This document shows, in pieces, positions 20,713-31,608 of a DNA stretch of 64,000 bases. This stretch comes from Parapristionchus giblindavisi (taxonomy: Eukaryota > Nematoda > Chromadorea > Rhabditida > Diplogasteridae), in the NCBI GenBank assembly GCA_943737045.1, contig CALSFV010000024.1:602001-666000 (forward strand), in the 5' to 3' direction. How positions within the stretch are numbered: the first letter of the stretch is position 1; every line of letters starts with the position of its first letter. The position numbers were made by a program, and so were the translations under genes. The notes under the pieces were generated by a model that was not told where the DNA came from, did not search any database, and saw only the letters and a program-made list of their open reading frames with translations.

Positions 20713-23700
20713 CTAGGGATCGTATAATTTAATCACTCCGGCGGGATATTTAGGGCAGTTGACATAAGTTCTCGCATAGGAACGACCTTCAATAAAAATG
20801 GTCACTATTTATAAAACAAATGAAAGACAATTTTGATTGAAGAATAATTCACCTTTGATGTACATTTCATCATATCTAGATGGAATACAATTCCAGATTG
20901 TCCTAGGTGCGTGAATAGGAATAACGAAATGCTGTACTTCATATGGAGTTGTACTCAATCGATTCTCATAGAACTCAGAAACATATTCATTATATTGTGA
21001 CTAAAATAGTAATCATTTAAAAAAAACATTTTTTTTAATTTTTCAACTTGACCCGCAGTCCTCCATGCTGAAAGTATCTGAGTCTGAACGGCAACCGTCA
21101 TGGCATTTTTGTCTTTTTCACGTTCAGAAAGAAGTAGTTTAGATTCATATTCTTTTAGTTTCGTCTCCATTCTTGATTTTTGATCGGACGATTCTTTTGT
21201 CAGTCTATTAACTTGTTGCTTAGAATCAACTAATTTGGATATTTCTTCTTTTAGTTTGGCCTCCAGTCTTGATTTTTGTTCACTAGCTTCTTCGTTTAGT
21301 GTAGTCAGTTCATTTTGAGCAAGAACTAATTTCGATGCTTTTTCTTTTAGCTTCGCTTCCAGTCTTGATTTTTGATCAGACGATTCTTTTTTTAGTCTTG
21401 TGACTTGTTGTTCAGAAACAACTAATTTAGATGTTTCTTCCTTTAGTTTCGATTCTAATCTTGACGTTCGTTCAAATGTATCTTCTTTTAGTATATTCAC
21501 AAGTGTCGTTGAGCGCTAAATTTTGCAAAATATACGAATCCCAAAGGAACACAACGTTGTCATTTGACTGCCTGATCTTACAAACATAATCTATGGCAGT
21601 GGGAAAAGATTTTCGAAGGTGGTAGGTTTTAAATTAACAATTAGGACGGCAGTAAATATATAAATAACTCACATTGAAGAGCTTTTGAACTGTATTCTTG
21701 TCGATAAAAGGAACGATTTGATCACTTATTTCAAGTAGATCAATAATATCAGTTGCGAAACTAAGAATGTGAACCTGCAGAAAACAATGAAGGCTTTAAA
21801 ATAAATTTACGGTTATTTTTATAGATAAATTTATAATTCATTATTTTCTTTCGAACGTACCAAAAGTTCTTCAGACTTTACTCGATCGGCAATCAATAAA
21901 CCGTGTGGAATATCCGTTTTAGTGAAATTCTTTTTGAGAAGATATGATAGAGTGGAATTACGAATTATTGGGACAATAAATCGATCAGAGAGATCCAATT
22001 GATTGAGAGCTGTGGGTACTGTAATTAGCGACACTCAACAAAAATAATTACATATGGTTATTTGAAAAGTTCAAAAGAAAAGAAGAATATTTTTTATATA
22101 ATCGAATGAATGTTACCATCGGGATACGATCGATTGATTTGATGTAATGATTGAATGAACGAAATAAAATCGTCAAGTTCAATCTGAAGAATTACACATT
22201 TCATGTTTTAAACGAAAAAATTCCATATTCTCACCTCTTTAATATTAATAATTTTATCATTCTTTTCACGGAAATTTCCATAGAAAAGCATGGTAAAGTA
22301 CTCAGAGTGAAGTGAAAGGAACTAAATCGAAAAAAATAAAGTAAATCAAAAAAAAATTTAAATAATAAAAACCTCTTTGCTTATATCAATAATTGTCGAA
22401 TCTACTTGGAGTGCACCGGAATGATTAGAATAGAGTGATTCCAGTTTCAAGCAAGGCCTTCAATTTATTTCACTTTTTTTATAGAATTACCCTTTTTTAA
22501 TAATACAAAATTCCAACCTCGAATAAAGACTAATCTTCATCACATAAGCACGATTGGCTTTCTCTGTTACGTAACCTTCGTCCACCTAAAAAAGAGTAAA
22601 AATCAATTCCGGGGTTCTTATTGTATTTATGTTACACTAGAAACATAATCGTTATTCTAGGGATAGATTACGGTAAATGCACTATAACCCGACTTTGCCA
22701 CGCACTATTACTTTCACTTCAAATTAGAATCCATACCTTGGAGCAGACTGCAATACTCATCACATCACTTTCTTCGTCTAAAAATTGAGACAAGAACGAA
22801 TCGATACGAAGTTTCCATTTAAATCTTGAGCCATTCAAAGGAAAACAACCAGAGCAACAGTAAAAATAAAATTTATTAGTTCGAAAAATAAATTTACGAA
22901 AAAGGGAATTGAGGAAGTATATGAAATAAGAGAATCAAAAAGAGATTTTTGACCTAACAGTATGTAAGAAAAGTCGGCATAATATAACACAAAAATAATT
23001 AACAAGCTCTACTAGCATAGTGTCATCATGCAATATACCAACCTCAGTTCCATTTTTATCGATTACTTGAATGTCAGCTACAGATTTTTCACAAATCGAT
23101 ATTGGTTCCTGAAACTGAAAATGAATGAAATATTCAACATGAACTACTAACCTTTGATTGAAATATGAGAGCACAGTGGTTTCCTTCAAAATACATCGAC
23201 CTGGAATAAAAATACGAAACAATTAAAATTATAAAAAGCATTACTTACAAGGGAAGCACCTCAGGCTACGGAAACGATTCTGAATGAGACCCATATGGGT
23301 CGTTAGGGTTGAGGGGGAGACCACCAAAAGTGGTTTAAAAATTTGCTGATGGGACATACCAATCAATATTTTCAATCGATATTTTTCAAAACAAGCGCCG
23401 CTTAAATGCCATAACTCCGTGTTCAATGAAGCTTCAGCTTCCAAACTTTGCAGAGATAATAGCCCTCGAGTTATGCAAAACATGGTAGAGAATGAGCCCG
23501 ATAGGTTGAATTTTGAGAAATTTTGAACATACACAATTTTCTCAGAAAGTCTAAAAAAGTAATTTCCTGTGGGACTAAAAGAGCATCTATAGCTATTATA
23601 TTATAGGGATCATCTACTGTCTTCATGATATTTGTCATGGTAAAGTCTAAGCCAAATTGGGACAAATTTTTTTCAGACAATTTCGAAAAAAATCGTGAAA

Positions 23701-24241
23701 CTGGTTTCTACCATCTTTCTCCAATTATAACTTTTCCCGCGGAACGCGAAATTTCATGAAACAATAGCAAATTGTCGTCTGCTATATATAGAAAACATCT
23801 GGCCTTTAAATAGAATCGAAATTAACCTGGGTAGGTACTGTATGTACCTCTAAAAATAAGAAAAAATAAATTTTCGAAAGTTCTCAGAATTCAACTGATA
23901 CGGCTCATACTCGACCAGGTTTTGTATCACTCATGTACAATTACCTCTGCCAGGTTTGAAACATACAGCTTCATTTAACACACAGTTACGGCATTTTATC
24001 CTCTCATGCGTTGAAAATATCGATTGGTAGGTCCCATCAGCAAATTTTGAAACCACTTTTGGCGGTTTCCCCCTCAACCCTAACGATCCATATGGGTCTC
24101 ATTCAGAATCGTTTCCGTAGCCTGGGGTGCTTCCCTTGTTAAATACAATTACCAATCAGGAGTGGTTTGTTTGATGATTAAACTCTTCGAATTTGAAGAT
24201 AGAAGAATATCATCAGAGTAGGAATGGATAGACGCAGGCAT
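20713..24241 (-). CDS. Gene 4: BTB and long coiled-coil protein
   Basis: Complete set of family exons: start at 24241 (MPASIHSYSDD), exon 2 about 23203-23155, exon 3 about 23110-23045, exon 4 about 22860-22735, exon 5 about 22586-22519, BTB exons near 22460-22374, 22323-22237, 22180-22117 and 22020-21862, helix exon 21775-21675, coiled coil 21516-21105, then C-terminal exons to the TAG at 20713. The tail reads PAGVIKLYDP. The coiled coil has four 32-residue units built on the pattern SDQKSRLEAKLKEE-SKLV, twice as many as gene 3. The first intron contains a TTA-flanked transposon (23248-24138). The 5' part (exons 1-4) is inside the 7156-bp duplicated segment. I see no frameshift. Function is inferred only from the BTB fold. 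Confidence 0.8.
23248..24138. mobile_element. TTA-flanked DNA transposon (891 bp), non-autonomous
   Basis: Ends CAAGGGAAGCACC and GGTGCTTCCCTTG with inverted repeats of roughly 115 bp, containing GAAACGATTCTGAATGAGAC and CCTCAACCCTAACGA-type sequence. TTA precedes (23245-23247) and follows (24139-24141), as in PIF/Harbinger elements. It lies in intron 1 of gene 4. Minus-strand frames of 97 and 69 codons inside show no transposase motif. A short similar end (AAGGGAAGCACC) occurs at 25286, possibly a truncated relative. Confidence 0.75.
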
Positions 24242-24315
24242 CCTTAATTATCCTGAAATGAATTATTGATCGTTTTAAATTTGATTAGACAAAATATATG
24301 GGGTATACTGTAATA

Positions 24316-24452
24316 GCCAAGCTACGTAAAGTGAACAATATTAAAATAGTCGATCGATAAGTGTTTCATATCGCACTGTATACCGTATACAGTGCGATAT
24401 GAAACACTTATCGATCGACTATTTTACCAGTTTTGACTTTTCGTAGCTTGGC
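24316..24452. mobile_element. TA-flanked near-perfect palindromic MITE (137 bp)
   Basis: Starts GCCAAGCTACG and ends CGTAGCTTGGC, flanked by TA on both sides. The inner 90 bp are an almost perfect palindrome centred on GTATACCGTATAC, able to form a long hairpin. It lies just upstream of gene 4, so it could be part of that gene's promoter region. An identical copy is at 31472-31608. Confidence 0.85.
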
Positions 24453-24479
24453 TATATTATCTCTTCCGTACAAAAATCT

Positions 24480-24926
24480 ACCCAATGTACCCCTATGCAC
24501 CAAACATTAAGCAGTTAGGCTATCACATAGGGGTTTCGAACCCCCAACCGTTTAGTGTTTGGTCCATAGTGGTACATGAAATACGGGTTTTGTACTGTGA
24601 GTGTATATTTAAGGTACATTCGGGGTTAGAGTAGACCCATAAACATCATAGATATGATAGAAAAAACTCTAATCAAATAGTATTATGTGTTTATTTCAGG
24701 GAGAAAAGCAATCAAGAAGTTACTATTAACATTAGTATGTCGACATTTATAATGTGTTAAGCCTAACGCTAAAGAAAAACAAACACAAATAAATACAACA
24801 ATGAGTAGAACAAAACAGCCACAACAACGAGGGGAATACATTAACAACGGATCCATAATGCAATAATCGATCGATAAAACAACAATGAATCAATAGACCA
24901 ATAATCTATCGATACGATCCATATGA
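24480..24926 (-). other. Intergenic block with tRNA-like B box and shared 3' flank
   Basis: On the minus strand around 24520-24560 the sequence reads CACTAAACGGTTGGGGGTTC followed by GAAACCCC. This is a perfect 5-bp T-arm-like stem with a loop matching the Pol III B-box consensus GGTTCGANNCC. Related but decayed versions lie at 41690 and 45630. Next comes the block with GGGTCTACTCTAACCCC and a minus-strand AATAAA (about 24690) that also recurs in those places. No complete tRNA cloverleaf can be drawn, so I read it as a dispersed tRNA-like repeat. Confidence 0.4.
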
Positions 24927-25050
24927 TTACTCATCATACACCTTCACAACATCATTCATATAAATACGGAACATTGAGCGCCCTGAGTAATACGAATTAA
25001 GATAACTGTACGCATTACATCTCTGCCGATCTGAACCACATCCGTTGCGA
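24927..25050 (-). pseudogene. Orphan last exon of a BTB gene (gene 6/7 subfamily)
   Basis: The reading frame GRNGCGSDRQRCNAYSY...YYSGRS...NDVVKVYDE followed by TAA matches the last exon of gene 6 (GNCHGPNGCGSDPERSN...VVKVYDE). The upstream side is cut at about 25050 by a repeat beginning CCAGGGTTGGGCAGAC, and no other exon of this subfamily follows. It is a remnant of a gene that once stood here. Copy 2 is at 32083-32206. Confidence 0.7.
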
Positions 25051-25348
25051 CCAGGGTTGGGCAGACTTCTCCGGTTTTCCGACCCCTTTTCGGAAAATTT
25101 TCCAAAAAAACCAAAAAATCGAATAAAAATACTCCAACAATAAACAGTTCTTAAAATGCATATTTTTAAACATTTGAAAATTTATTTAGTCATTTTTATA
25201 TGGCCGATCATATTTCTGAATCATGATGCGCTAATAAAGTGGCGTTGTTGTGCTTTAACGTGAACATTCCACTCCAAGAAACAAGGGAAGCACCAAACTA
25301 TACAGAGGAGGTTCTGAAATCGACCAATAAGCCCATATATGTACACTA
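25051..25348. other. Non-coding repeat-like stretch
   Basis: Sequence between the orphan exon and the next MITE. It carries poly-A/T runs, a GGAAAATTTTCC palindrome, and at 25286 a CAAGGGAAGCACC end shared with the TTA-flanked element. Nothing coding is seen. Confidence 0.4.
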
Positions 25349-26027
25349 GGGTGGCGAGAATTGCTCTCGAATGAGCCTGTTTTGTAGTCTCTATCGAGTC
25401 GAGGTCGAATGGAGAGGATATTCGTTCCCCTTGGCAGTCTCTATCTCTCTCCCTAGGATAATCGTTTTTAGGTCGAGTCGAAGTCGAGTCGAGCGTTTTT
25501 CAAGGCCGTGATTGAACAAAACTAGACAAATTATGTATATTTGAAATCAGCAAAACGAGATCTTTAAAATGATACACAATTCGCATCGAATAATTCAAAT
25601 TAAAATTTCTCTTTTTTCTTTTTTTGTCTGATGATAGCGAGATTGAAGAGTTTGAATCTGATGACGAATTGGAACTTTAATAATAGTATTGCCATAATAA
25701 TTGTTATCAAATTAATAATATTATTGTATCATAAACCAACAAATTATTTAAAAAAAAATTTTTGAGAAAAATTGTTAAATTTGGCTTCGTTTTATAGCAC
25801 TTAATGAGCTGATGTCAGAAGTTTAAAAAGTATTGAATTTGGTCAATGCAGTGCTGAGAAAAACCTTTCCATTCGATTTCGACTCGACTTTTTTTTGACT
25901 ATTCGAGACAATGACCCCCTCTCCCGGCTCATTCGATGAGAGAGAGAGATCGTAAATGCCTCTCTCTCCGATTACTCGGCCAAGACTGCCAGTGGGAACG
26001 AATACTCTTGCGCCATTCTTGCCACCC
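25349..26027. mobile_element. TA-flanked element with GGGTGGC ends (679 bp)
   Basis: Left end GGGTGGCGAGAATTGC and right end inverse GGGTGGCAAGAATGGC, flanked by TA at both sides. It contains purine/pyrimidine-rich GAGTCGAG and CTCTCTCT clusters and a short plus-strand acidic frame (SDDSEIEEFESDDELEL, about 25627-25680). It belongs to the same end family as 37991-39530 and 45236-45405. Copy 2 is at 32505-33183. Confidence 0.7.
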
Positions 26028-26456
26028 TAATGTACACGTATGTGAGGGAAGCCCCCCCCCCCCAACCCAATTTTGAAAAGTTGGTGGGTACTGTAATTAA
26101 GGACGTATCGTCAAAAGTTGCTAGGATGATCAGCCAGAGCAGAAAATTTGATATAATTCGTCGGACAATGACCCTCTGGTTCGACTCCCGGCTGAGGCAA
26201 CTACGATTTTTCAAACTTTCTTTTCATTCATTTTCATGTGTTATCAACATTTTAGAAACTATACATATATAATCAAGTGTAGGTGATAAGATAGAGTCGA
26301 ACCATGGGAGGAGGGGGCGGGTCATGATTCGGTGAGTTATCGATTTTCTGGCGCTGGAAGATCGGCTTATTGAAAATACAGTGAGCTCTTTACTTCCCTC
26401 TATCTGGTCCCCAATATCCACTTCCTATTTAACCAAATTAATTTTATCTGTTACAT
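26028..26456. other. Spacer with a scrap of BTB exon 9
   Basis: Contains a C-run (26052-26061) and, at 26083-26105, a GGTGGGTACTGTAATTAAGGAC segment that matches the 3' splice site and first codons of BTB exon 9 in the paralogues. The rest of that exon is not present. The overlapping 80-codon frames on both strands show no conserved protein. Confidence 0.4.
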
Positions 26457-28132
26457 TTATTCAATGTAAGAAAAATTATATAAAATAACATTACCAAAGG
26501 ATTGTTGATTTTTCGCCTGGAGGGAATTACCTCTCGAATAAGGGCGCCCTTTAAACGAACTGATCAATATATAATAAAACAAAGAATCTATAGAGATAAT
26601 GTACCTCTGAAATAGAAATTAGAATACTGAGATGGAATAAAATTCCATATATTATCTTGTTCATCATCTTTAACAACAGCGCTTTTCACCTTATATGGAG
26701 TTGTACTCGATTTATTCATATAGAACTCAATAACAACCTCTCGGAATAGACCCTTCAAAAGAGAAATCTATCTCTACAAAATAGATTTTTATAAATGTTC
26801 TAACCTGAGCTGAAGTCTTCCATGCTTGCAGTTGTTGATTTTCTATTTCTGATTTGTCTTTTAGCTTTTTCGATATGATTGATGTTCGCTAAATTTTGCA
26901 TTAGACAATCAAAATAGAAAATCAATAAATAGGAAGCAAACCTTATGCGAAAAAAAAACGATGACGATAATCTGGCAATATTCAATCTAACTCACATTGA
27001 ACAGCTTTAGAATTGTAGCTTTGTCGATAAAAGGAACGATTTTCTGACTGATTTCAAGTAGATCTTCAATATCATTCACGTAAGTAAGAACATGATCCTG
27101 ACAATGAGGAAAATAAATGATGCTCTTAAAGGAGACCGACGCTAGTATTTTTCGTTATTGAATTAGACATAAGAGATGAAGAAGCATGAAATTATGCGCA
27201 ATAAATATATCTTTAATAAAAATTTAGGGTAAAAATAAGCTCAATAAAAAGCAACAAAAAACTGTCATAAGCAGGGAAGAAGGCGCTACTCATTGTCAGA
27301 GAACTGTATCTGGCTCTATTGTAATAAAATAAACATATTGTTGTACATTGCTTGTCAAAGCGGGAATTGGTCGTTAAAGATGGAGACCCACGAGTTTTTT
27401 CGTAATAAGACTGTTGGGATAGAATGATAGATATTCATCACACGAATCGAAAGACATATCTGATATTGATTCCCGATATGTTTAAAGCTCACTATGAGCA
27501 TTGAAAGTACAACTGACAAGGCATGTAGAGAGTGCTCATCGAATTTGCATACTTTCTCTCTCATTTTCTCATTATCCCTTACGCCAATTACCATATAATA
27601 TAAACAATAGCCAGCATGCTTATCGTGGCGGGAGTCAGTCATGCCAACTCATGGGTCCCCTTCTTTAAAGGTAGCCTCAGAGGAATATTTGCGTGAATAA
27701 ACAGTGAAGACAGAAAGATGGAAACGCTATGCCACATAACGTACCAAAAGTTCTTCAGAGTTGACTCGATCGGCAATCAATAAACCGTGTGAAATATTCC
27801 TTTTAGTGATCTTCTTTTTGAGAAGATATGATAGAGCGGAATTACGAATTATTGGAACAATAAATCGATCAGAAAGATCCAATTGATTGAGAGCTGTGGG
27901 TACTGTAATTAAGGGCAGTCAACAAAAAGAACTACAAATGATAATTTTGAAAAGTCGTTCAAATTTTGTTTGTTGTTATAACAAAGAAAACAATAATGAT
28001 GATAATAATTATAGAATAATTATAGAATAAATGATACCATTTGGATACGATAGATTGATTTGATGCAATGATTGAATGAATGAAATAAAATCGTCGAGTT
28101 CGATCTGGAGAAATACACATTTGATGATTTAA
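26457..28132 (-). pseudogene. Gene 5 copy 1: 3' half of a BTB gene
   Basis: Exons 8-14 of the gene 5 type: last exon ending at the TAA at 26457 (GRPYSRGN...GNVILYN), C-terminal module exon about 26765-26607 (TPYKVKSAVVKDD, WNFIPSQYSNFYF), short helix exon about 26891-26806 (KKLKDKSEIE), helix exon 27097-26997, BTB exon 9 about 27902-27745 (LDLSDRFIVP, LLIADRVNSEELL), exon 8 about 28109-28044. Upstream exons are missing because the 7156-bp duplication cut inside the fold-back element in intron 7. The full-length version is the copy at 33613-40630. It could be expressed only as a BTB-less or truncated product. Confidence 0.75.
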
Positions 28133-28933
28133 AAGGCGTTCTCGCTAAGACGGCAAGCAAAGTGGCACAGTTGGTGAATATCGTTTCTATGCGCTCAAAC
28201 TTCACAGATGGAGTGCCTAGGGGTGGGATACACTTCAGCCAAAAAATTGGACTCCAAAGTGATCTTTGATCTTTGATCTCGCGAAAAATAAAGTTGAGAT
28301 TTTCCTATCTTGTTATATACCATTCGAAAGAGAGCAAAAAGTTATGCTAGAATATAAATTTTCAGAGCTCTATGTCTAGTATAGCTCCCGTAATGTGCGA
28401 AAAACCAATTTTTTTGGACGTTTTCAATCTTTAAAAAAATAAATCAGCACTTTACAATAATCTCCGGGGAATTCCACTGACGCTATCTTGTAGCAAATTT
28501 CACGTAGAATTTAATAAAAATTAACGATCGAAAAATCGATTATGTCTAAACATCACTTTTAAGCCAACGCTATCGCCCGATCGAGCTCATTTTCCTAGGG
28601 TGGGTTCGAACCCCACCCCAGGACAATGTTTTTTGCTGATTTTTCGCTGGCTTTCCAATGCTGCCCATGGCTTTTGCCAATCTGTATGACCTTAAGAAAG
28701 TGGTTTTCTTGACATATTTAGCTGATAAAGTATGCAAATGACGACTTCTTGACTCTACTATAAAGTCACGATCACTGAATAGCTCGAGAGAGTTACTTTA
28801 TTCTATAAAATGATAGGGCACGTGTGTCTGTTTGTTTGTTTGTTTGTGTGTCCGTCACACGCCCTTTCTCCTTTAGGATTGTTTAGAAACACTACATCGG
28901 GCATGCAAATGTACGACTCTGTCGTATGACAGT

Positions 28934-29010
28934 TACCTGGTTGATCCTGCCAGCGGTGATATGCTCAGATAAAAGATTAAGCCATGCATGCCTGCGAACA
29001 AGCCTCATTT
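28934..29010 (+). rRNA. Fragment matching the 5' end of 18S rRNA, inside fold-back arm
   Basis: TACCTGGTTGATCCTGCCAG is the universal start of eukaryotic small-subunit rRNA, followed here by TGATATGCTCAGATAAAAGA and TTAAGCCATGCATGCC, all in the order of genuine 18S. After about 75-130 nt the match to 18S fades. It is a fragment, not a functional gene: nothing further of 18S follows. The same fragment is present in inverse orientation in the other arm (5' end at 29740). Confidence 0.85.
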
Positions 29011-29096
29011 GGGGGCAAACCATTAGTACGGTTCCAGATTCGGACAAGCTCAACCAATCGATGTTCACGTTTGAAAGAGGGTAAGAGAGAGAAAAA

Positions 29097-29423
29097 TTGA
29101 GTAGGATTGCGATTGGTTATAGGAGAGAGAAACGATGGGAGCTCTACTGGGAGAAGGAGGGGTCGGAGATAAGAGAGAGAGAGAGAGATAAGTTCCACCT
29201 TCTTCTGGTGCAGACGTTGCAACAGAAGAAGGCAGAAAGTCGGATGAAGAGGTCACTAAGCAATAGTGACGACTCTGAAGAATACCATCAGAGCAATCGT
29301 GATGTCTTCTTTGAAAATAAACTGATAAGAGAAAACGATGAATGGAGCGTAGAAATGGGGGTCGAGGATGAAGAAGATGTATTTGATAATGCCAACGACG
29401 AAGATGACTATGATAAAGATTAA
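29097..29423 (+). CDS. Acidic open frame in the centre of the fold-back element
   Basis: A 108-codon frame whose second half is rich in Asp, Glu, Ser and Asn (LSNSDDSEEYHQSN, EDEEDVFDNANDEDD). It spans the only non-palindromic part of the element. Acidic N-terminal leaders are common in piggyBac-type transposases, and the TTAA insertion site fits that superfamily, but no catalytic domain follows. The frame stops after DYDKD. It may be the remnant of a transposase N-terminus or chance. An identical copy is at 36253-36579. Confidence 0.3.
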   Translation: MSRIAIGYRREKRWELYWEKEGSEIRERERDKFHLLLVQTLQQKKAESRMKRSLSNSDDSEEYHQSNRDVFFENKLIRENDEWSVEMGVEDEEDVFDNANDEDDYDKD

Positions 29424-29663
29424 GATGAGATGGACGAGCAAATTGATGAGGATTTGCAATGTCTGCACCAGAAGAAGGTGGAACTTATCTCTCTCTATCT
29501 TATCTCCGACCCCTCCTTCTCCCAGTAGAGAGCTCCCATCGTTTCTCTCTCCTATAACCAATCACAGTCCTACTCAATTTTTCTCTCTCTTACCCTCTTT
29601 CAAACGTGAACATCGATTGGTTGAGCTTGTCCGAATCTGGAACCGTACTAATGGTTTGCCCCC

Positions 29664-29740
29664 AAATGAGGCTTGTTCGCAGGCATGCATGGCTTAATCT
29701 TTTATCTGAGCATATCACCGCTGGCAGTATCAACCAGGTA
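29664..29740 (-). rRNA. Second 18S 5' fragment, opposite arm of fold-back
   Basis: On the minus strand from 29740: TACCTGGTTGATACTGCCAG, with one substitution relative to the left-arm copy, then GCGGTGATATGCTCAGATAA. It is the mirror partner of 28934-29010. Confidence 0.85.
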
Positions 29741-29835
29741 ACTGTCATACGACAGAGTCGTACATTTGCATGCCCGATGTAGTGTTTCTAAACAATCCTA
29801 AAGGAGAAAGGGCGTGTGACGGACACACAAACAAA

Positions 29836-31397
29836 CACTATAACCCGACTTTGCCACGCACTATTACTTTCACTTCAAATTAGAATCCATACCTTGGAGC
29901 AGACTGCAATACTCATCACATCACTTTCTTCGTCTAAAAATTGAGACAAGAACGAATCGATACGAAGTTTCCATTTAAATCTTGAGCCATTCAAAGGAAA
30001 ACAACCAGAGCAACAGTAAAAATAAAATTTATTAGTTCGAAAAATAAATTTACGAAAAAGGGAATTGAGGAAGTATATGAAATAAGAGAATCAAAAAGAG
30101 ATTTTTGACCTAACAGTATGTAAGAAAAGTCGGCATAATATAACACAAAAATAATTAACAAGCTCTACTAGCATAGTGTCATCATGCAATATACCAACCT
30201 CAGTTCCATTTTTATCGATTACTTGAATGTCAGCTACAGATTTTTCACAAATCGATATTGGTTCCTGAAACTGAAAATGAATGAAATATTCAACATGAAC
30301 TACTAACCTTTGATTGAAATATGAGAGCACAGTGGTTTCCTTCAAAATACATCGACCTGGAATAAAAATACGAAACAATTAAAATTATAAAAAGCATTAC
30401 TTACAAGGGAAGCACCTCAGGCTACGGAAACGATTCTGAATGAGACCCATATGGGTCGTTAGGGTTGAGGGGGAGACCACCAAAAGTGGTTTAAAAATTT
30501 GCTGATGGGACATACCAATCAATATTTTCAATCGATATTTTTCAAAACAAGCGCCGCTTAAATGCCATAACTCCGTGTTCAATGAAGCTTCAGCTTCCAA
30601 ACTTTGCAGAGATAATAGCCCTCGAGTTATGCAAAACATGGTAGAGAATGAGCCCGATAGGTTGAATTTTGAGAAATTTTGAACATACACAATTTTCTCA
30701 GAAAGTCTAAAAAAGTAATTTCCTGTGGGACTAAAAGAGCATCTATAGCTATTATATTATAGGGATCATCTACTGTCTTCATGATATTTGTCATGGTAAA
30801 GTCTAAGCCAAATTGGGACAAATTTTTTTCAGACAATTTCGAAAAAAATCGTGAAACTGGTTTCTACCATCTTTCTCCAATTATAACTTTTCCCGCGGAA
30901 CGCGAAATTTCATGAAACAATAGCAAATTGTCGTCTGCTATATATAGAAAACATCTGGCCTTTAAATAGAATCGAAATTAACCTGGGTAGGTACTGTATG
31001 TACCTCTAAAAATAAGAAAAAATAAATTTTCGAAAGTTCTCAGAATTCAACTGATACGGCTCATACTCGACCAGGTTTTGTATCACTCATGTACAATTAC
31101 CTCTGCCAGGTTTGAAACATACAGCTTCATTTAACACACAGTTACGGCATTTTATCCTCTCATGCGTTGAAAATATCGATTGGTAGGTCCCATCAGCAAA
31201 TTTTGAAACCACTTTTGGCGGTTTCCCCCTCAACCCTAACGATCCATATGGGTCTCATTCAGAATCGTTTCCGTAGCCTGGGGTGCTTCCCTTGTTAAAT
31301 ACAATTACCAATCAGGAGTGGTTTGTTTGATGATTAAACTCTTCGAATTTGAAGATAGAAGAATATCATCAGAGTAGGAATGGATAGACGCAGGCAT
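29836..31397 (-). pseudogene. Duplicated 5' exons (1-4) of gene 4
   Basis: Copy of gene 4 exons 1-4 with start codon at 31397 and the TTA-flanked transposon in intron 1 (30404-31294). Exon 4 ends near 29891, and the next sequence in transcript sense is the fold-back arm rather than exon 5. There is no BTB domain, so this is a truncated duplicate. Its promoter region, with the palindromic MITE, is intact, so it may still be transcribed toward the fold-back element. Confidence 0.75.
30404..31294. mobile_element. TTA-flanked DNA transposon, duplicate
   Basis: Second copy of 23248-24138, carried along by the segmental duplication rather than transposed: its flanks are the same. Confidence 0.85.
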
Positions 31398-31471
31398 CCT
31401 TAATTATCCTGAAATGAATTATTGATCGTTTTAAATTTGATTAGACAAAATATATGGGGTATACTGTAATA

Positions 31472-31608
31472 GCCAAGCTACGTAAAGTGAACAATATTAA
31501 AATAGTCGATCGATAAGTGTTTCATATCGCACTGTATACCGTATACAGTGCGATATGAAACACTTATCGATCGACTATTTTACCAGTTTTGACTTTTCGT
31601 AGCTTGGC
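31472..31608. mobile_element. Palindromic MITE, duplicate
   Basis: Copy of 24316-24452 within the second 7156-bp segment. Confidence 0.85.

Larger units (their letters stand above)
22680..29835. repeat. 7156-bp tandem segment, copy 1
   Basis: Every landmark in this block recurs exactly 7156 bp downstream (for example start codon 24241/31397, element edges 23248/30404 and 28133/35289). It holds exons 1-4 of gene 4, several MITEs, the 3' part of a gene 5 copy and the first 1.7 kb of a fold-back element. The join at 29835/29836 fuses the inside of the right fold-back arm to intron sequence of gene 4, with only CA as shared bases at the junction. Confidence 0.95.
28133..29835. mobile_element. 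Fold-back element, truncated copy
   Basis: Identical to the first 1703 bp of the element at 35289-37690: left end AAGGCGTTCTCG preceded by TTAA, complete left arm, centre, and about 360 bp of the right arm. The right arm stops at the duplication junction 29835/29836. Confidence 0.85.

Noticed and set aside
24520..24560. A tRNA gene on the minus strand
   Set aside because: Only the T-arm/B-box part fits. No acceptor stem, D arm or A box can be drawn, and sister copies have lost the stem.
28934..29740. A functional rRNA gene
   Set aside because: Only the first 75-130 nt of 18S are present, twice in mirror orientation, inside a transposon. No 5.8S, 28S or rest of 18S follows.
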